Shown here in pieces: positions 60,079 through 64,000 of a stretch of 64,000 nucleotides of DNA (positions within the stretch are counted from its first letter, which is position 1; each line of letters starts with the position of its first letter). The translations under genes were made by a program, and so were the position numbers. The stretch spans positions 1 through 64,000 of the forward strand of contig NZ_SBHO01000009.1 in the NCBI RefSeq assembly GCF_006980705.1. Direction: 5' to 3'. The DNA comes from Tepidiphilus olei. Lineage in GTDB: Bacteria; Pseudomonadota; Gammaproteobacteria; Burkholderiales; Rhodocyclaceae. Below the pieces are notes generated by a model that was given only the letters and a program-made list of their open reading frames with translations, made no database searches and was not told the origin of the DNA.

Positions 60079-60419
60079 AACGTCTCGTCGTCGGCGCCGG
60101 CTACGGCCTGCGCGATTGGCTCGGTCAGCGCGCCACCGGTGCTTACATGGCGCTCTATACCATCATTTTTGCCTTCTCGGCGCTAACCTTGCCCAAGATG
60201 GACCATGAACACTGGTCAGCACTCTTCTCGGGCGGGCTGATGCGCTTCCTCACCTTCCTCTTCTTCATGTCGCTTGCCTATCACGCGTGGGTCGGCGTGC
60301 GCGACATCTGGATGGATTACGTCAAGCCGCTGGGCCTGCGCCTGGCGTTGCATCTCGTCACGCTCTTCCTGCTCGTCGGCTACGCCGGCTGGGCGGCCAA
60401 AATCCTGTGGAGACTCTGA
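60072..60419 (+). CDS. sdhD: succinate dehydrogenase membrane anchor subunit
   Basis: SdhD is the second membrane anchor. The product has 115 residues starting MVKRLVVGAGYGLRDWLGQR, with the RATGAYMALYTIIF helix and AYHAWVGVRDIWMDYVKPLG, which carries the haem-ligand histidine and quinone-site residues. Three helices are visible. It overlaps sdhC and precedes sdhA by 2 bases. Confidence 0.93.
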   Translation: MVKRLVVGAGYGLRDWLGQRATGAYMALYTIIFAFSALTLPKMDHEHWSALFSGGLMRFLTFLFFMSLAYHAWVGVRDIWMDYVKPLGLRLALHLVTLFLLVGYAGWAAKILWRL

Positions 60420-60421
60420 CC

Positions 60422-62215
60422 GTGAAAGTCGCGAAGCATACCTTCGATGCCGTGATCGTCGGCGCCGGTGGCGCCGGCCTGCGCGCAGCGCTGCAACTGG
60501 CCGAGGCGGGGTTGCGCACGGCGGTGCTCACCAAGGTGTTCCCCACGCGCTCGCACACCGTGGCGGCGCAGGGCGGAGTGGCCGCCTCGCTGGGCAACTC
60601 CACGCCCGATCACTGGCACTGGCACATGTACGACACCGTCAAGGGGTCCGACTGGCTGGGTGACCAGGATGCGATCGAGTTCATGGTGCGCAAGGCCAAC
60701 GAGGTCGTGATCGAGCTCGAGCACTATGGCATGCCGTTCGACCGTACCGACGAGGGCAAGATTTATCAGCGTCCCTTCGGCGGGCATTCGATGAATTACG
60801 GTGAGGCGCCGGTGATGCGCTCCTGTGCCGCGGCCGACCGCACCGGGCACGCGATGCTGCATGCGCTCTACCAGCGCAACGTGCGCGCGCGCACCCACTT
60901 CTTCGTCGAATGGATGGCCCTCGACCTCATCCGCGACAGCGAGGGGCACGTGCTCGGCGTTACGGCGCTCGAACTCGAAACGGGCGAAGTGGCGATCTTC
61001 CACGCCAAGGCCACCATCTTCGCCACCGGCGGGGCGGGGCGTATCTATCATTCCTCGACCAACGCCTTCATCAATACCGGCGACGGTCTGGGGATGGCCG
61101 CGCGTGCCGGCATTCCGCTCGAAGACATGGAGTTTTGGCAATTCCACCCCACGGGCGTTGCCGGTGCGGGCGTGCTCATCACCGAAGGGGTGCGCGGCGA
61201 AGGCGGCATTCTGCGCAATTGCAACGGCGAGCGCTTCATGGAGCGCTATGCGCCCAACCTCAAGGATCTGGCCTCGCGCGACGTCGTTGCCCGTGCCATG
61301 GTCACCGAGATCAACGAGGGGCGCGGCTGTGGGCCGAACAAGGACTACGTCCTGCTCGACATCACGCACCTCTCGCCCGAGATCATCATGAAGCGGCTGC
61401 CGGGCATCCGCGAGATCGCCATCCAGTTCGCCGGGGTCGATCCGATCAAGGAGCCGATTCCGGTGGTACCTACTTGCCACTACATGATGGGCGGCATTCC
61501 GACCAACTATCGTGGTCAGGTGGTGATGCCCAAGAACGGCGATCCCAACGCGCCGGTGCCCGGGCTCTACGCCGCCGGCGAGTGCGCCTGTGCGTCGGTG
61601 CACGGCGCCAACCGTCTGGGCACCAACTCGCTGCTCGACCTGCTCGTCTTCGGCAAGGCCTCGGCCGAAACCGCCGTGGCCGATATCAAGAGCGGTAACC
61701 TGAGCTTGCGTGAGCTGCCCAAGGATGCGGCCGAGGTGAGCCTCGCGCGCCTGGCGCGCCTCGAGAACCAGAAAGAAGGCGAGCCGGTGGCCGATGTGCT
61801 GCTCGAGCTGCAGCGCACGATGCAAAACCACGCGGGCGTCTTCCGCTTCAAGGACAAGCTCGAGGAAGGGGTGCAGAAAATCCTCGCGGTCGAGGAACGG
61901 GTGCGTCGCACGGCCATCCGCGACCATTCCAAAGTATGGAACACGGCGCGCATGGAGGCGCTCGAGCTCGAGAACCTCATCGAGGTGGCCAAAGCGACGA
62001 TGATCTCGGCCGCGGCGCGCAAGGAATCCCGTGGGGCGCACGTGCGCGACGATTGTCCCGATACGCCCGAATTCCCCAACGGGCGCAACGACAAGGAGTG
62101 GCTCAAACACACCCTGTGGTTCCGCGACGGCAACCGGCTCGAGTACAAGCCGGTCAATCTCAAGCCGCTCAACCCCGACACCCAACCCATCGCGCTCGCC
62201 AAGCGCACGTACTGA
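60422..62215 (+). CDS. sdhA: succinate dehydrogenase flavoprotein subunit
   Basis: SdhA oxidises succinate with covalently bound FAD. A GTG at 60422, after GGAG, starts a 597-residue product (MKVAKHTFDAVIVGAGGAGL). The FAD-attachment histidine is in RSHTVAAQGGVAASLGN, and active-site residues are in QFHPTGVAGAGVLITEG and HGANRLGTNSLLDLLVFG. It is followed by sdhB 18 bases later. Confidence 0.97.
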   Translation: MKVAKHTFDAVIVGAGGAGLRAALQLAEAGLRTAVLTKVFPTRSHTVAAQGGVAASLGNSTPDHWHWHMYDTVKGSDWLGDQDAIEFMVRKANEVVIELEHYGMPFDRTDEGKIYQRPFGGHSMNYGEAPVMRSCAAADRTGHAMLHALYQRNVRARTHFFVEWMALDLIRDSEGHVLGVTALELETGEVAIFHAKATIFATGGAGRIYHSSTNAFINTGDGLGMAARAGIPLEDMEFWQFHPTGVAGAGVLITEGVRGEGGILRNCNGERFMERYAPNLKDLASRDVVARAMVTEINEGRGCGPNKDYVLLDITHLSPEIIMKRLPGIREIAIQFAGVDPIKEPIPVVPTCHYMMGGIPTNYRGQVVMPKNGDPNAPVPGLYAAGECACASVHGANRLGTNSLLDLLVFGKASAETAVADIKSGNLSLRELPKDAAEVSLARLARLENQKEGEPVADVLLELQRTMQNHAGVFRFKDKLEEGVQKILAVEERVRRTAIRDHSKVWNTARMEALELENLIEVAKATMISAAARKESRGAHVRDDCPDTPEFPNGRNDKEWLKHTLWFRDGNRLEYKPVNLKPLNPDTQPIALAKRTY

Positions 62216-62233
62216 CCGGCGGGAGAATCGACC

Positions 62234-62941
62234 ATGACCCGAGTGGTGCAATTCCGCATCTATCGCTACGATCCCGACAAGGATCAGAAACCCTACATGC
62301 AAGACATTTCGGTCGAGCTCGAACCGACCGACAAGAAGCTGCTGCAGGCGCTCGTGCGCGTCAAGGCCAAGGACGATTCGCTGTCCTTCCGCCGCTCCTG
62401 TCGCGAAGGGGTGTGCGGGTCGGATGCGATGAACATCAACGGCAAGAACGGCCTGGCCTGCCTCACCGACATCGACAGCCTGGCGCAACCCATCGTGCTG
62501 CGTCCGCTGCCGGGCCTGCCGGTGATCCGCGATCTCATCGTCGACATGACGCAGTTCTTCAAGCAGTACCATTCGATCACGCCGTACCTCATCAACGACG
62601 ATCCTCCGCCCGAGCGCGAACGGCTGCAGACGCCCGAGGAGCGCGAGGAGTTGAACGGCGTCTATGAATGCATTCTGTGCGCGTGTTGCTCGACCTCTTG
62701 CCCGTCGTTCTGGTGGAACCCGGACAAGTTCGTCGGCCCAGCGGGGTTGTTGAACGCCTATCGCTTCATTGCCGATACGCGCGACACGGCCACGAATCAG
62801 CGGCTCGACAACCTCAACGATCCGTATCGGCTCTTCCGCTGCCATACGATCATGAACTGTGTCGATGTCTGTCCCAAGCATCTCAACCCCACCAAGGCCA
62901 TCGGCAAGATCAAGGAGCTGATGGTCTCGCGTGCGGTATGA
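62234..62941 (+). CDS. sdhB: succinate dehydrogenase iron-sulfur subunit
   Basis: SdhB carries the three clusters that pass electrons to quinone. The 235-residue product shows the [2Fe-2S] motif (SCREGVCGSDAM with a later Cys), the [4Fe-4S] motif CILCACCSTSCP and the [3Fe-4S] motif CVDVCPKHLNP. GGGAGAATCGACC precedes the ATG. Its stop overlaps the sdhE start as ATGA. Confidence 0.97.
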   Translation: MTRVVQFRIYRYDPDKDQKPYMQDISVELEPTDKKLLQALVRVKAKDDSLSFRRSCREGVCGSDAMNINGKNGLACLTDIDSLAQPIVLRPLPGLPVIRDLIVDMTQFFKQYHSITPYLINDDPPPERERLQTPEEREELNGVYECILCACCSTSCPSFWWNPDKFVGPAGLLNAYRFIADTRDTATNQRLDNLNDPYRLFRCHTIMNCVDVCPKHLNPTKAIGKIKELMVSRAV

Positions 62942-63246
62942 CGAGCCCCAAGGGACGGATCCGCTGGCATTGTCGGCGGGCCCTGCTCGAACTCGACCTC
63001 ATCTTCCAGGATTTCCTGGAGGTCGAGTTCGACCGGCTTGGCGACGAGGAACTCGCGATCCTCGAAGAGCTGCTGGCATTGGAAGACCACGAACTGTGGG
63101 CTCTCGTCAATGGTACCCGTCCCATCCCTCGGCCGCATTGGAGCGGGATGGTCGAAAAACTGCGCGGCGTGAGGGTGCACCGGCGCACGCGCCTGACGGG
63201 TGAGGAGGGGTTCGGAACCCTCGAAAACGAAGGAGAAAAAGCATGA
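62938..63246 (+). CDS. sdhE: succinate dehydrogenase FAD assembly factor
   Basis: SdhE promotes covalent attachment of FAD to SdhA. The 102-residue product begins [20 protein letters not shown]. The functional motif RGxxE appears as RALLE at residues 14-18, with Ala in place of the usual Gly, although the Arg and Glu are kept. It overlaps sdhB and gltA by 4 bases each, so the three are probably translationally coupled. Confidence 0.9.
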   Translation: MTSPKGRIRWHCRRALLELDLIFQDFLEVEFDRLGDEELAILEELLALEDHELWALVNGTRPIPRPHWSGMVEKLRGVRVHRRTRLTGEEGFGTLENEGEKA

Positions 63247-64000
63247 GCACGGAACGTAAAGCGACGCTCGTCATCGACGGCAAGGAATATCACTATCCCA
63301 TCCTCTCGGGCACGCTCGGCAACGACGTGATCGACATCCGCAAACTCGGCAGCGAAACCGGGCATTTCACCTACGACCCCGGTTTTCTCTCCACGGCGAG
63401 CTGTCGCTCTTCCATCACCTACATCGATGGAGAAAAGGGGGAACTCCTCTACCGCGGCTATCCCATCGAGCAGTTGGCCGAACAGTGTTCCTTCATCGAA
63501 GTCGCCTATCTGCTGCGCAACGGCGAGCTGCCCACCAAGACCGAACTCGAAGACTTCGACAACCGCGTGCGGCGTCACAACATGCTGCACGACCAGATGA
63601 ACCGTTTCTTCACCGGTTTTCGTCGCGACGCCCACCCCATGGCGGTGATGGTCGGCGTGGTCGGAGCCCTTTCGGCCTTCTATCACGACGTGCTCGACTT
63701 CAGCGACGCCGAGCATCGCACCGTTTCCTTCATCCGGCTGGTGGCCAAGATGCCCACCATCGTGGCGATGGCCTACAAGTACAACGTGGGCCAGCCGTTC
63801 ATGTATCCGCGCAACGACCTCTCGTACGCGGCGAATTTCCTGCACATGATGTTCGGTACGCCCTGCGAGAAGTACGAGCCCAATCCGGTGCTCGTGCGCG
63901 CGATGGACGTCATCTTCACCCTGCACGCCGACCACGAGCAGAACGCCTCCACCTCCACGGTGCGTCTGGCCGGTTCCTCGGGGGCGAATCCCTTCGCCTG
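63243..64000 (+). CDS. gltA: citrate synthase, N-terminal part (3' end outside window)
   Basis: GltA condenses acetyl-CoA and oxaloacetate. The first 252 codons are present, from [40 protein letters not shown] and the [20 protein letters not shown] region near residue 235 are typical of the type II hexameric enzyme. The ATG overlaps the sdhE stop. The C-terminal catalytic residues lie beyond the window. Confidence 0.96.
   Translation, partial: MSTERKATLVIDGKEYHYPILSGTLGNDVIDIRKLGSETGHFTYDPGFLSTASCRSSITYIDGEKGELLYRGYPIEQLAEQCSFIEVAYLLRNGELPTKTELEDFDNRVRRHNMLHDQMNRFFTGFRRDAHPMAVMVGVVGALSAFYHDVLDFSDAEHRTVSFIRLVAKMPTIVAMAYKYNVGQPFMYPRNDLSYAANFLHMMFGTPCEKYEPNPVLVRAMDVIFTLHADHEQNASTSTVRLAGSSGANPFA

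Noticed and set aside
60380..62881. 833-codon open frame antisense to sdhA and sdhB
   Set aside because: It overlaps two certain genes on the other strand; composition is biased and there are no motifs.

Overview
The window looks like an ordinary chromosomal segment of a betaproteobacterium with GC near 62 percent. The evidence is the S10-spc-alpha ribosomal order, a ubiquinone pathway using Coq7, a thrS-infC-rpmI-rplT-pheST-ihfA-merR string, a class I PHA synthase and a cbb3 oxidase under an FNR-type regulator. A member of the Hydrogenophilales is a reasonable guess, but that is inference only. No CRISPR array, prophage or intact insertion sequence was seen.

Layout. 1-14543: end of tuf, then the complete S10, spc and alpha operons (rpsJ to rplQ), with three near-consensus internal promoters before rplC, rplN and rpsM. 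14608-17541: uvrA and tRNA-Lys on the minus strand. 17699-22095: rppH, coq7, an OsmC-like gene, rplM-rpsI, argC, erpA. 22140-30596: the cbb3 oxidase locus (ccoI, ccoS, ccoN, ccoO, ccoQ, ccoP, ccoG, ccoH and a DUF3149-like small protein). 30691-36786: universal stress protein, beta-CASP hydrolase, phaC, fnr and hemN. 36796-41681: TauE/SafE-like protein, ppa, nadE, glnB, an Smr protein, trxB. 41952-46287: LTA-synthase-like sulfatase, fur, bamE, dapB. 46310-46818: decayed insertion sequences. 46851-54440: tRNA-Val, a probable thrS attenuator, then thrS to merR. 54455-54600: a MITE. 54961-58743: cold shock protein, lytic transglycosylase, citrate-lyase-like protein, mdh. 58878-64000: a GntR regulator, sdhCDAB-sdhE and the start of gltA.

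Themes. The window carries the oxygen regulator FNR (all four cluster cysteines present) together with three FNR-like boxes, before ccoN (two) and hemN (one). This looks like a compact microaerobic circuit for high-affinity respiration and oxygen-independent haem synthesis. One box sits over a promoter whose transcript would end at a terminator about 80 nt later, well before ccoN, so it predicts an FNR-controlled small RNA. The mdh / GntR / sdhCDAB-sdhE-gltA block is a TCA-cycle locus with a palindromic operator between mdh and the regulator.

Most interesting signals, all needing experimental support: (1) a translated leader with tandem Thr codons plus terminator and antiterminator arms between tRNA-Val and thrS; (2) the predicted FNR-dependent sRNA before ccoN; (3) a second predicted sRNA before rplM with a CU-rich, anti-Shine-Dalgarno-like loop; (4) a 146-bp MITE with CTAG duplications that shares its 12-bp terminal repeat with a broken IS5-family element elsewhere in the window; (5) a diverged 120-bp direct repeat that supplies the C-terminal tail of the sulfatase.
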